Below, piece after piece: positions 35,107 through 42,622 of a stretch of 64,000 bases of DNA. The stretch covers positions 2,418,001 through 2,482,000 of the forward strand of contig NZ_CP128361.1 of the NCBI RefSeq assembly GCF_030345075.1, read 5' to 3'. The DNA is from Solwaraspora sp. WMMA2065. Lineage in GTDB: Bacteria; Actinomycetota; Actinomycetes; Mycobacteriales; Micromonosporaceae. The notes beneath the pieces were generated by a model. That model saw nothing but the letters and a program-made list of their open reading frames with translations. It had not been told where the DNA came from and ran no database searches. How positions within the stretch are numbered: the stretch's first letter is position 1; every line of letters begins with the position of its first letter. The position numbers and the translations under genes are program-made.

Positions 35107-37623
35107 CTATTCGGGTCGGGTGTCGACGATGGTGCCGAGCCTGTTGCCGCCGAGGCCGGGCAGGCCGGGTCGACCCGCCTGGCCGGCGCGTTCGGCGCGC
35201 CAGGCCAGCTCGGTGTGTTCGGTGTCGCGCAGCCGGCGTACGTCGGCGCGCAGCTCGGCGAGCAGGTCGGCCAGTCGGGGGCCGGCGCCGGGGCGGTCGC
35301 CGAAGGTGCTGCGGGCGGCGGCGGCCATCGCGGTGAGCAGCCCGCTGACGGTGCGCTGCGCTCCCCCGGTGCGCTCCAGGATCAGCGGCTCCAGGTTGAG
35401 TGGCTCCGGGGCGAGCGGCTCCGGGTTCAGCGGCTCCGGGGTGTCGCCGTCGGCGCGGCCGTGGCCGTGGGTGATCGGCAGCCGGTTGCGGATCTCGTAC
35501 AGCGGTCGCAGCACCTGCCGCCGGGTGGCTTCCTTGAGCCGGTTGGCGTCGATGGAGTGTTCGGTGCTGGCGCAGGCACCGATGATGGCGCGCATGCCGG
35601 TGGCGGCGTCCCGGTCGACGTCGGGCAGCGCGGCCCACACGTCGATCCGTTCGCCGATCATCCGGAAGGTGCAGTCCTCGGTGGTGGTGACGTCGGCCTG
35701 CACCGGCACCGGCCAGCAACGCAGCTGCTGGGTGGCGCAGCGCAGCGCGTCGGACAGGCTCACCGCGCGGGCGCTCAGTGGCTGCCCGGTGGCGAGGGTG
35801 CCGAGCAGCCGGGCGGCGGTGTCGAGTTCGGCGACGTCCAGGGCGTGGCTGGCGGCGGCGAGGATGGCCAGGTCGGTGCCGAAGCGCAGCGGCAGCCGGT
35901 GGGTGCCGGCGTCGAGCACGCTCCGGTCGCGGGTGACGAGCTGCCGTAGGAACAGCGGGATTCCCCGTACGGCGGCAGCCTGCTGCCCGGCGGCGAGCAG
36001 GGTCAGCACATGCTCCTTCGGCCCGGTCGGGATCAGCACGATCGCCCCGGTGTCCGGGCCGACGTGTTGGCTCAGCAGCTCGGCGGCGGCCGGCTCGGTG
36101 AAGGCGGCCGGGTCGTCGGCGGCGACGCCGAGGTCGGCGATCGGGGCGGCGACGGCGGTGTGCCCGGCGGCCCGCAGCCGGTCGGCGGCCTGGCGGGCGT
36201 GCGGGTAGGTGCCGGCGGCGGTGCCGAGGATCAACGCCTTGACCGGCACCGGCTGGCCGGCCGGCACCCCGAGGTAGGTGCGGACCGCCGGGTCGAGGTC
36301 GTCGCGTCGGTCGGGGTCGGCGGCGGCCTGGACGATCTGTTCGACGATGTACGGGCTGCCGTCGCGCGACGGGTTGCCGACGACGCTGAGGTACCAGACG
36401 GTGTCGCCGGGCACCAGGGTCAGCGATCCGAGCCCGGCCGGTGCGTTGTCACCGGCTGTCGGAACGCCACCGGCGGTGGCGGCGGCCGGGGATCTGTCGT
36501 GTTGGCGCAGGTGTCGGCGCAGCGCGTCGAGCATCGGCGGGTCCGGTGGTTTGAGTTCGTGGGCGCTGGCTTTGCCCATCTCGTTGAGCTGGTGGACGAT
36601 CTGCGAGGCGAGCCACCGGCCGCTGGGCGCGGCTTTCGCCGCCCGTACCGCCGGGTCTGCATGCCCGGCGCGTTGCTCGCGGATGACCCGCAGCATCGCC
36701 CCGAGGGTGACCGGGGATCGTTTGGCGTGCTGTTCGGCCCAGGTGAGCAGGTCCAGCGGGGAGCCGTCGGCGGCGCGTAGTTCGTGGTAACGCTGGGCGA
36801 CGTAGGCGCGGACGGTGAAGCCGCTGCTGCCGTCGCCGCGCATCAACGCGGCGGCCATCACGGCCCGCATCCGGTCGGCGTTCGGCACGACGTACGCCTG
36901 CCCGAAGTGATCAGCCTCAGCGTCCACGACCCGCCGCTGCTCAACCGTCAGGCTCAGCTGGCCCGTATCGGCGAGAGCCCGCAGCAGATCGTGGTAACGC
37001 CAGCGACGCAGCAACGGCACCACCGGGTCGACCGGCAACCCGGCCGTCGGGTCGTAGACGGCGTGCCGGGGCGCCACGGTCGGCCCGATCCGGATCAACG
37101 ACCACGGCAGCCCGGACGTGATCACCGCGTCGAGCGCGCCGAGGACGGTCTGGGTGGAGCCGCTGCCCCAGACGACGTACGCCCGATCGGTGCCCGGGTC
37201 GGCGTGGGTGTCGAGGGTGTGGGTGACGCCGGTGGCGATGTCGGTCTCGTCGAGGCTGTCGCCGTGCATGACGGTGACGGCGGCGATGGTGCCGCCGTAC
37301 AGGTCGGGCAGGCGGCGGACGGCGCGGTCGATCGCGGCGGCGATGGCGGCGACCCGGGCGGTGGTGGCGAGGATCAGGTGTACGGCGGTGCCGGCGGTGT
37401 CGGGGTCGGCATGCAGTACGGCGAGGGCGGCGGCCAGCGGCGCGGTGTCGCCGGTGGTCTGCGCCGGGGTGCGTAGCCGCAGGATCCGCCGGGTCTGGTC
37501 ATCGTCGTCGGGCCGCTCGTCGAGCAGCCGCAGCAGGTCGGTGGCGCCGGCGCTGTCGGGTGGGGGTACGCCGAGGTCGGCGTGCCCGACGGCGTGCAGC
37601 ACGAAGGAAACGCGAGGGGACAC
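35107..37623 (-). CDS. Putative double-CARF HEPN ribonuclease (Csm6/Csx1-like), copy B
   Basis: 838 residues, GTG start (VSPRVSFVLHAVGHADLG). Same three-part plan as copy A: AYVVWGSGSTQTVLGALDAV in the first Rossmann domain, KALILGTAAGTYPHARQ and IVLIPTGPKEHVLTLLAAGQ in the second, and RNRLPITH (Arg712, His719) as HEPN motif. It differs by an EPLxPEPL tandem insertion just after the HEPN motif and a longer Gly/Arg-rich C-terminus. The start is set by loss of homology upstream; the frame itself stays open to 38343. It is the first gene of a two-gene minus operon, divergent from the SAVED gene (157 bp between). Copies A and B may form a heterodimer. Confidence 0.65.
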   Translation of the reverse strand: MSPRVSFVLHAVGHADLGVPPPDSAGATDLLRLLDERPDDDDQTRRILRLRTPAQTTGDTAPLAAALAVLHADPDTAGTAVHLILATTARVAAIAAAIDRAVRRLPDLYGGTIAAVTVMHGDSLDETDIATGVTHTLDTHADPGTDRAYVVWGSGSTQTVLGALDAVITSGLPWSLIRIGPTVAPRHAVYDPTAGLPVDPVVPLLRRWRYHDLLRALADTGQLSLTVEQRRVVDAEADHFGQAYVVPNADRMRAVMAAALMRGDGSSGFTVRAYVAQRYHELRAADGSPLDLLTWAEQHAKRSPVTLGAMLRVIREQRAGHADPAVRAAKAAPSGRWLASQIVHQLNEMGKASAHELKPPDPPMLDALRRHLRQHDRSPAAATAGGVPTAGDNAPAGLGSLTLVPGDTVWYLSVVGNPSRDGSPYIVEQIVQAAADPDRRDDLDPAVRTYLGVPAGQPVPVKALILGTAAGTYPHARQAADRLRAAGHTAVAAPIADLGVAADDPAAFTEPAAAELLSQHVGPDTGAIVLIPTGPKEHVLTLLAAGQQAAAVRGIPLFLRQLVTRDRSVLDAGTHRLPLRFGTDLAILAAASHALDVAELDTAARLLGTLATGQPLSARAVSLSDALRCATQQLRCWPVPVQADVTTTEDCTFRMIGERIDVWAALPDVDRDAATGMRAIIGACASTEHSIDANRLKEATRRQVLRPLYEIRNRLPITHGHGRADGDTPEPLNPEPLAPEPLNLEPLILERTGGAQRTVSGLLTAMAAAARSTFGDRPGAGPRLADLLAELRADVRRLRDTEHTELAWRAERAGQAGRPGLPGLGGNRLGTIVDTRPE

Positions 37624-37780
37624 GGCCCGTCCAATCGAGGGGGTGGTCGGGGGGATGGTGCCGAGCCGATCAACGTTACTCAGTGGATTTGTCACGGGGC
37701 AGGCGGTGTCGGGTATCCGATGGCAGCCTTGCCCCGGCGACGGGTTCCACAGTGGCGCGGTCGGCGTCGATGATGGCACG

Positions 37781-38914
37781 GTGACGGACGATCGGTGGGA
37801 CGGACCGGGGCTGACGGTGTTCGGCTCGGCCACCGGTGGCGGCCGGGCGGGCCGGCCGGCCCGGGCCGGCGGCGGGTCGGGCGGTGACCGGGGCGGCTGG
37901 GCGGGCGGGCTGCGGGCGGCGTTGTCGGACGGGACGGCGGCGGTGGCGGTCGGCGGCGCGCTGGCCGGCGGGTTCGGTGTCGAGGCGGCCAAGTCGGTGA
38001 TGGTCGGTGAGGCGGCCGGCCGGTGGTGGTTCGTGGTGGGCTGCCTGGCCGGGGTGACACTGCTGGTGGCCGGGTTCGGGCTGCGGGAGCGGGCGCACCG
38101 GCAGGTGCAGGTGGGGATCGTGGTGACCGCGCGCGACGTCGGGCGCGGGCTGGCCAGGGCCCGGCAGTACGAGCAGCAGGCCGAGGAGTTCAGCCGGTCG
38201 ACGTGTGCGGTGACGGTGGCGACGGCGGTCACCTTGTCCGGCGATCCGGTGGTGGACAAGTCTCGGGTCGAGGAGTTGGCGGATGAGACGTTCAACGCGT
38301 TGATGCTGGCGCAGCGGCTGACGCCGGAGGCGACCCGGGTCAATCTGATCCCGACGATGCCGCTGCATCTGGCGTTCTGGTTCGGTGCCCGGCTGGGTCA
38401 CACCCATTCGCGTGAGGTGCGGGTCCACGCCGTCCGCCAGGCCGACGGGTCTCCCCCGTATTTCGCGGCGACGGCGTTGCGGGCCACCGAGTCGGCGGCG
38501 GCTCCGCTGTCGGCGAGCCTGGAGGTCGTGGCGGGCGGGGATCCGTCGCGGGCGGCGCTCGCGCTGGATCTGCAGGGTTTCGGGCGCCAGTTCGCCGATC
38601 CGGTACGGGAGACCTGCCGACAACACGGCATCGGTCACCTGCTGGTGCTGCGCAGCGCGGGTTCGTTGCTGGCCGAGGACGCGGCCACCTATACCGGGGT
38701 GGTGGAGCAGGCCCGCCGGGAGTGGCTGGCCGCCGCGTTGCCGAGTGCCGCCCGCACCGGCCGGTACGCGGTGTTCCTCAGCGGCTCGGTGGCGATCTCG
38801 CTGGCGTTGGGTGCCCGCCTGGCGGCACCGGATCCGGGGCGGTGGACGGTCTTTTCGTTCGACCGGGACACCCACTCGTACCAACCGTTTCCCTTGCCGG
38901 AGCCGACCCGGTGA
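37781..38914 (+). CDS. Two-TM SAVED-domain protein, candidate CRISPR ancillary effector
   Basis: 377 residues, GTG start. A Gly/Arg-rich lead is followed by two hydrophobic helices (about 52-72 and 81-101) and a cytoplasmic C-terminal domain. That domain has the SAVED pattern: VNLIPTMPLHLAFWFGARLG (about 188-206), then YAVFLSGSVAISLALGARLA and RWTVFSFDRDTHSYQPF at the end. SAVED domains sense cyclic nucleotides in CBASS and some type III systems. The position, divergent from the CARF pair and directly before array 1, suggests a membrane-acting effector. SAVED is called from motif reading; membrane damage is inference. Confidence 0.7.
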   Translation: MTDDRWDGPGLTVFGSATGGGRAGRPARAGGGSGGDRGGWAGGLRAALSDGTAAVAVGGALAGGFGVEAAKSVMVGEAAGRWWFVVGCLAGVTLLVAGFGLRERAHRQVQVGIVVTARDVGRGLARARQYEQQAEEFSRSTCAVTVATAVTLSGDPVVDKSRVEELADETFNALMLAQRLTPEATRVNLIPTMPLHLAFWFGARLGHTHSREVRVHAVRQADGSPPYFAATALRATESAAAPLSASLEVVAGGDPSRAALALDLQGFGRQFADPVRETCRQHGIGHLLVLRSAGSLLAEDAATYTGVVEQARREWLAAALPSAARTGRYAVFLSGSVAISLALGARLAAPDPGRWTVFSFDRDTHSYQPFPLPEPTR

Positions 38915-39054
38915 GCGACAATTTCCACATCGACCTGTCGGCGACTACCGGACGGGAGGTGAGACAACCACGCCGGACCCAGCAGCCTCCATCGAGGACA
39001 GACAAGCCATCGATGTACGCAAGATTAAGTGCCGGAGTTGCGGCGAAATGTCGA

Positions 39055-39239
39055 TTGCGACAACCTCCGGCACGCCCGGGATCCAGGGGAGGTTGGCGGA
39101 AAGATCCCAAAGTGCGCCCGAGCTGCGAAAACCCACCTCACAGAGATCATCTAAGCCGGCATCAAGATCATGATGATCATGAGGTTGCCCTCCGAGCCAC
39201 CTGTTTGCCCAGCTCAGGCCGCCCGACATTTCGGACACG
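39055..39239 (+). promoter_or_regulatory. CRISPR leader 1, 185 bp
   Basis: From TTGCGACAACC to CATTTCGGACACG, immediately before the first repeat. Leaders 2 and 3 have the same length and are aligned end to end; shared blocks include GGTTGGCGGAAAGATCCCAA, GAGCTGCGAAAAC, GAGATCAT and AAGATCATGAT. It should contain the array promoter and the integration anchor. This copy is the most diverged. The 140 bp between the SAVED stop and this leader hold no recognised gene. Confidence 0.8.
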
Positions 39240-39560
39240 GTCCCCGGACACACGAAAACCGCACCGGATTGAAACCGGTGATATGAGCGCGTAAACTCGG
39301 TAGTCCCAAGTCCCCGGACACACGAAAACCGCACCGGATTGAAACTCTGACAGGCCTTTGGTAATGGCCCCGGCTACAGTCCCCGGACACACGAAAACCG
39401 CACCGGATTGAAACCAGCCACCACCAGCGCGATGAGGCGCATGGCGTGGTCGAGTCCCCGGACACACGAAAACCGCACCGGATTGAAACTTGAGAACGGC
39501 GTTGGTTGCCGGGCAGTACACGATGGTCCCCGGACACACGAAAACCGCACCGGATTGAAA
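39240..39560 (+). CRISPR. CRISPR array 1: 5 repeats, 4 spacers
   Basis: 36-bp repeats start at 39240, 39310, 39379, 39454 and 39526. They begin GTCCCCGGACACACG and end GCACCGGATTGAAAC; the last copy loses its final C (GAAAG). Spacers are 34, 33, 39 and 36 bp. The ATTGAAAC end gives the standard 8-nt crRNA 5' tag and sets transcription on the plus strand from leader 1. Repeats differ from arrays 2 and 3 by GCACC instead of GCGCC. Confidence 0.97.
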
Positions 39561-39614
39561 GCCGTTCCAAAACGTCAAGGACGAGAAGCCCCGAGTCGAA
39601 TTCAGGGCTGGGTG

Positions 39615-39743
39615 TCAGCGTGGCGGCGATGGAGTGGTGGTCAGCTCGCCGCACTTGGGGCACCAGCGGCTCTTGACTCGGAACGAGAACAGGCCTGCGA
39701 GGAAGCCGATTAGCGCGGCGCTCGTCAACGCGCAGATGTCCAT
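39615..39743 (-). CDS. 42-aa membrane/zinc-ribbon microprotein
   Basis: The reading MDICALTSAALIGFLAGLFS is a single transmembrane helix, followed by FRVKSRWCPKCGELTTTP with a CPKC knuckle. Very small proteins of this pattern (TM plus RWCPxCG) recur in actinobacterial integrative-element cargo. ATG at 39743 follows AGAGG. A second Cys pair is lacking, so zinc would have to bind between two copies. Function unknown. Confidence 0.55.
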   Translation of the reverse strand: MDICALTSAALIGFLAGLFSFRVKSRWCPKCGELTTTPSPPR

Positions 39744-40011
39744 GATCCTCTGCCTTCTCTACGGATGAGGATGGTGGGGTTGGGTCGGTGGTTGCAGCCA
39801 CCGGCCCGACCCCGAGGTCCGCCGGGTCACCCAAAGCGGAACGAAAGGCCCGGAGCGCACCCAGCCGTACGACGCCCCCGTTGGCGTAGGCGTTGGGCAC
39901 AAGTGGCCGGCCATGGAGCCGGGGCGCCGTACGACGTAACCGCCCGAACCAGTTCCGGCCACCTGACCCACACGGACGACGGAACGCCCGGCCAGAATTA
40001 CCCGGGTTCGG

Positions 40012-40203
40012 TCACTCCCGGCAGTAGTACGACTCGTACTCGTACAGCGCCGTTCGGCCCTCCCCACGGTCGCGCCCGGAGAGGGTCAGCAGCTTCACGG
40101 AGACCATGACGCGCTGCCCCGTCCCGCCGGAACCCGCGTCACACCACACCTCCACCGTGTCCGTCTTCGGCAGCTCACGCGGGCCGATCACCAGGATCGT
40201 CAC
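40012..40203 (-). CDS. Hypothetical 63-aa protein
   Basis: GTG at 40203 overlaps the preceding stop (GTGA), so it is coupled to the 82-aa gene. Beta-rich sequence: VEVWCDAGSGGTGQRVMVSV and ending YEYESYYCRE. No family recognised. The 268 bp downstream, before the 42-aa gene, contain a short GGTGG/CCACC stem near 39790 and no convincing gene. Confidence 0.5.
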   Translation of the reverse strand: MTILVIGPRELPKTDTVEVWCDAGSGGTGQRVMVSVKLLTLSGRDRGEGRTALYEYESYYCRE

Positions 40204-40448
40204 GACGTACGCCCTCCGCCCGAATCGGTGGGATCGAACCGGGCGAGCACGGCGGCCCGCTCCCGGCGGGACAGCTCCGGAGTGTGTGCCCACATGGACA
40301 GCAGACGTTCGGCGCTGGGCCGGTCGGTGGCCTCGAACGCCCGGAGCGCGTTCTCCACCCGGTCGATGACAGGGCTCTTGCCGGGCGGGTAGAGCGCCAT
40401 CAGCCGGGCGGGTGCGAGTTCGTCCGGTGGGGCGGGGAAACTGTTCAT
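40200..40448 (-). CDS. Hypothetical 82-aa protein
   Basis: ATG at 40448 (MNSFPAPPDELAPARLMALY), helical, with VIDRVENALRAFEATDRPSA and LSRRERAAVLARFDP. No motif of known function. It shares a transcript with the 63-aa protein (4-bp overlap) and lies 113 bp downstream of the DivIVA-like gene. This trio looks like a conserved small-gene cargo set, but that is inference from pattern only. Confidence 0.5.
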   Translation of the reverse strand: MNSFPAPPDELAPARLMALYPPGKSPVIDRVENALRAFEATDRPSAERLLSMWAHTPELSRRERAAVLARFDPTDSGGGRTS

Positions 40449-40561
40449 CGGGTCGGACCTCCTGTGTCCGATCAAGGCCCCGGGCTGGCGTGTCCGCGCC
40501 GCTCAGGGCCGCCTCGTCTGGCCAGGGGTGGGTACGTGGATCGTCCAGCGAACTCCGCCGC

Positions 40562-40855
40562 TCACCACCGACCCCTGTTCCGGGTTTGCCGACCGGGCTC
40601 CGGATCACCCGATGCCGGCGGCGGGTCGTCGAACCGGCAGCCGATGTGCCGTTGCCGCCACTGCCGCAGTCCTTCCCGGAGCCGTTCGGACTCGGTCCGA
40701 GCGGCATCGCTCTGTCGGACCAGCCGATCCAGCTCGTCGGCGAGAAGCCCCAGATAGACGTACACCTCGTCGGGGTCCAGCCCACGCCACCGCGACCCGA
40801 ACCGGACCGCCCTGACCTGGTGCGGTTCGACCTGATGCCTCACGCCCTCGGACAC
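40562..40855 (-). CDS. DivIVA-domain-like small protein
   Basis: 97 residues, GTG start. The segment RAVRFGSRWRGLDPDEVYVY followed by LGLLADELDRLVRQSDAART matches the short N-terminal DivIVA domain plus the first coiled coil. No long C-terminal coiled coil, so it is a minimal version rather than Wag31. It may bind curved membrane or another coiled-coil partner. First gene of the small minus operon 40855-40012, divergent from the HTH gene at 40963. Confidence 0.6.
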   Translation of the reverse strand: MSEGVRHQVEPHQVRAVRFGSRWRGLDPDEVYVYLGLLADELDRLVRQSDAARTESERLREGLRQWRQRHIGCRFDDPPPASGDPEPGRQTRNRGRW

Positions 40856-40962
40856 TGCGCAACCCCGATCCCGCGTCTCCCGATCCCTGCTGGCACACGC
40901 GAATCATGAGCCACACTTGCAGGAGTAGTCAATAGGGTAGTTCCGATTGGGTAGACCCGAAC

Positions 40963-41187
40963 ATGCCTACCGTTCGGCTCATGACCGGAGGACCGGGCGA
41001 GTTGATGGGTCCGTACGAGATCGCCGAGTACCTCGGCGTGTCTCGGCAGCGGTTCCAACAGATCGCTCGCCGACCCGGCTTTCCGAAGCCCTACCAGGAG
41101 CTACGCGGCATGAAGGTGTACCTCGCCGCCGAGATCACCGAGTGGGCGAAGCACAACCGGCCGCCGCGCCCGGACGCCGACGAGTAG
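40963..41187 (+). CDS. AlpA/excisionase-like helix-turn-helix protein
   Basis: 74 residues. MGPYEIAEYLGVSRQRFQQI then ARRPGFPKPYQELRGMKVYL and AAEITEWAKHN is the MerR/AlpA winged-helix fold used by excisionases and small prophage/ICE regulators. ATG at 40963 is used; an in-frame ATG at 40981 is equally possible. It is divergent from the DivIVA-like gene and is the only recombination-associated factor seen between arrays 1 and 2. No integrase is present in the window. Confidence 0.65.
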   Translation: MPTVRLMTGGPGELMGPYEIAEYLGVSRQRFQQIARRPGFPKPYQELRGMKVYLAAEITEWAKHNRPPRPDADE

Positions 41188-41476
41188 CCCTCTCCGCCCT
41201 CCGAATCGGCAGCGCGGACCCGGCCGGCTCGGGCGAGGTACTGATCTACGTCCTTCCATGTACGTCGTCACCTGTCGGCGGCGCGCGCCGGCAGGTCACA
41301 CGCCCGACACTCCGCCAACCGACTCGGCATGTCCCGCGAGGGTCTCCCGCGCCTGGGCCAGCACATCCGCGTCCGGCCGGTTCCGCATCGCCGCCACCGC
41401 GTCAAAGAGCGTCCCCTGCGGATCACCATCAGGTGCCGCCGCCACCCCACGCGCGGTCAGCAACCGGAAACGGGGA
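41188..41476 (-). other. Possible small-gene remnant, no firm gene
   Basis: On the minus strand a coding-like stretch reads GVAAAPDGDPQGTLFDAVAA then MRNRPDADVLAQARETLAGH and stops at 41296. A neighbouring frame ends RLAECRACDLPARAADR. Together they could be one short protein with a frameshift, but no good start exists and the upstream part overlaps the DUF397 gene. Treated as uncertain. Confidence 0.3.
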
Positions 41477-41686
41477 TCACGTCCGTTCGGGGTACCCCTG
41501 TCTGGCGGGCAGGCTGTGGAGCAACGATGCGAACGATGTACGGCTGAAGTCGAGAATCGGACCCGCCGGGCCGGCCTTACTGTCCCGCACGCCCACCCGA
41601 TCACCCGTCACGTTCACCTCGACGCAGTTGTCGTCGCCGCCGGACCGCGTGGACTTGCGCCAACCTGCGGCTGGAAAGCTGCTCAT
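41477..41686 (-). CDS. DUF397 domain protein
   Basis: 69 residues from ATG at 41686 (GAGGTA just upstream). GWRKSTRSGGDDNCVEVNV and VGVRDSKAGPAGPILDFS are the DUF397 signature, common in Streptomyces and relatives, often beside XRE-family regulators that carry the partner function. No such regulator is adjacent here. It lies 14 bp after the stop of the Phd/YefM gene on the same strand. Confidence 0.85.
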   Translation of the reverse strand: MSSFPAAGWRKSTRSGGDDNCVEVNVTGDRVGVRDSKAGPAGPILDFSRTSFASLLHSLPARQGYPERT

Positions 41687-41700
41687 TACCTCGATTCTCC

Positions 41701-41985
41701 TCACCGACCCGCCCCAGCTGCAGCTTGAACTTCACGAGGTTCGACCCCGAGCGACTCCAGCGCCGCCGACAGCGGCACGAACTGTCCCTCGGCACGGGAG
41801 CGGACGATCACCGCAGCGTCCTTGCTGTCCCGGAACGCTTCGAGCTCTTCCCACTCGTCGATCCCGACCAGTACGGCCACCGGCCGCTCGTGCGTGGTGA
41901 TGATGACCGGCTCGCCGGTGCGCCCGACCGACTCCAGCGCCCTGCCCGCGTCATCGCGGAGGTCTTCCAGCGTGATCCGCTCCAC
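41701..41985 (-). CDS. Phd/YefM-family antitoxin without adjacent toxin
   Basis: 94 residues: ITLEDLRDDAGRALESVGRT then GEPVIITTHERPVAVLVGID is the Phd/YefM N-terminal DNA-binding fold, and the variable C-terminus would bind a RelE- or Doc-type toxin. No toxin gene lies on either side (upstream is cas2, downstream DUF397). It may be an orphan, a regulator of its own transcript, or a partner of a distant toxin. Confidence 0.82.
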   Translation of the reverse strand: MERITLEDLRDDAGRALESVGRTGEPVIITTHERPVAVLVGIDEWEELEAFRDSKDAAVIVRSRAEGQFVPLSAALESLGVEPREVQAAAGAGR

Positions 41986-42051
41986 ACGGGCACCGTACCG
42001 CCCGGTGCCTTGCCAGCCACGTTGGCGACCCCAGTAGATCGGCGGCCACGT

Positions 42052-42342
42052 TCAGTGGGCGGTCCAGCCGGGTTGGCGGGGGAGGCGGTGTGGCTGGCGG
42101 ACCGGCAGCCACCTGGCCCGGCGGGCGCAGTCGGGGCACGGGGCGTGGCCGTGGATCCGGTCCGCCGGGCCGGCGACCGCGGCCAGGTCGGCGACGACCC
42201 GGGCCGCGGTCAGGTTGACCTCCGGTGGCACCAGCCACCCGCTGTACTGGAAGCGGTCGGCGATCGGGCCGAGCCGGGCGCGGACCTCGGCACGGCGGCG
42301 GTCGTTCACGATGTCGTAGACGACGAGCACCGGCCGGTTCAC
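42052..42342 (-). CDS. cas2: Cas2-like protein, second of two
   Basis: 96 residues; GTG start overlaps the other cas2 stop by 4 bp. VLVVYDIVNDRRRAEVRARL is the Cas2 ferredoxin-fold start with the usual DI-NDRRR motif, then DRFQYSGWLVPPEV and a CPDC pair near residue 72, in the position of the C-terminal Cys pair of many Cas2. It is distinct in sequence from the other Cas2 (only the fold-level pattern is shared). Likely bridges Cas1 dimers, maybe as a heterodimer. Confidence 0.85.
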   Translation of the reverse strand: MNRPVLVVYDIVNDRRRAEVRARLGPIADRFQYSGWLVPPEVNLTAARVVADLAAVAGPADRIHGHAPCPDCARRARWLPVRQPHRLPRQPGWTAH

Positions 42343-42617
42343 CAGCCGGCCCAGCCCTGCTCGGGGAGAACTTCCAGCGGTACGCCGTACCCGGCGGTTT
42401 CGCAGTCCGGGCAGGACGGCAGGGCCAGCAGGTGCCCGCCGCCGGTGAACCGTTCGGCGCTGGCGGCGAGCAGCCGGTCCAGATGCGCGTCACCGATGTG
42501 GATGGTGAAGACGCTGTACAGCACCCGTACGCCGTGGCGGCGCAGCAGCGTCGTCAGCTGCCGGCGGTCGCGGTCGTCGGGCAGGTCGAAGGTGACGGTC
42601 CACCAACTGGGCTGCAT
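42339..42617 (-). CDS. cas2: Cas2-like protein, first of two
   Basis: 92 residues starting at ATG 42617: WWTVTFDLPDDRDRRQLTTL then HGVRVLYSVFTIHIGDAHLD, a classical Cas2 pattern (F-D-x-PDDRDR; R-V-x-YSVF). Cys pair CPDC near residue 69. It lies 5 bp after the cas1 stop and overlaps the next cas2. Two adjacent different cas2 genes with one cas1 is unusual. Confidence 0.88.
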   Translation of the reverse strand: MQPSWWTVTFDLPDDRDRRQLTTLLRRHGVRVLYSVFTIHIGDAHLDRLLAASAERFTGGGHLLALPSCPDCETAGYGVPLEVLPEQGWAGW

Positions 42618-42622
42618 GCCGG

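Noticed and set aside
37118-37780. N-terminal extension of the SAVED protein into the CARF gene region
   Set aside because: This part overlaps the divergent CARF-HEPN gene and the intergenic region; GTG at 37781 gives a sensible start.
39177-39900. Open frames through CRISPR array 1 giving repeated peptides
   Set aside because: Translation of repeats on the minus strand yields periodic FQSGAVFVCPGT units; not a protein.
39765-39975. Possible small gene between the 42-aa and 63-aa genes
   Set aside because: Frames on both strands are Pro/Arg-rich without a Shine-Dalgarno or codon bias.
41296-41604. 102-codon minus frame after the DUF397 gene
   Set aside because: Overlaps DUF397, has no ribosome site and seems frameshifted; listed only as a possible remnant.
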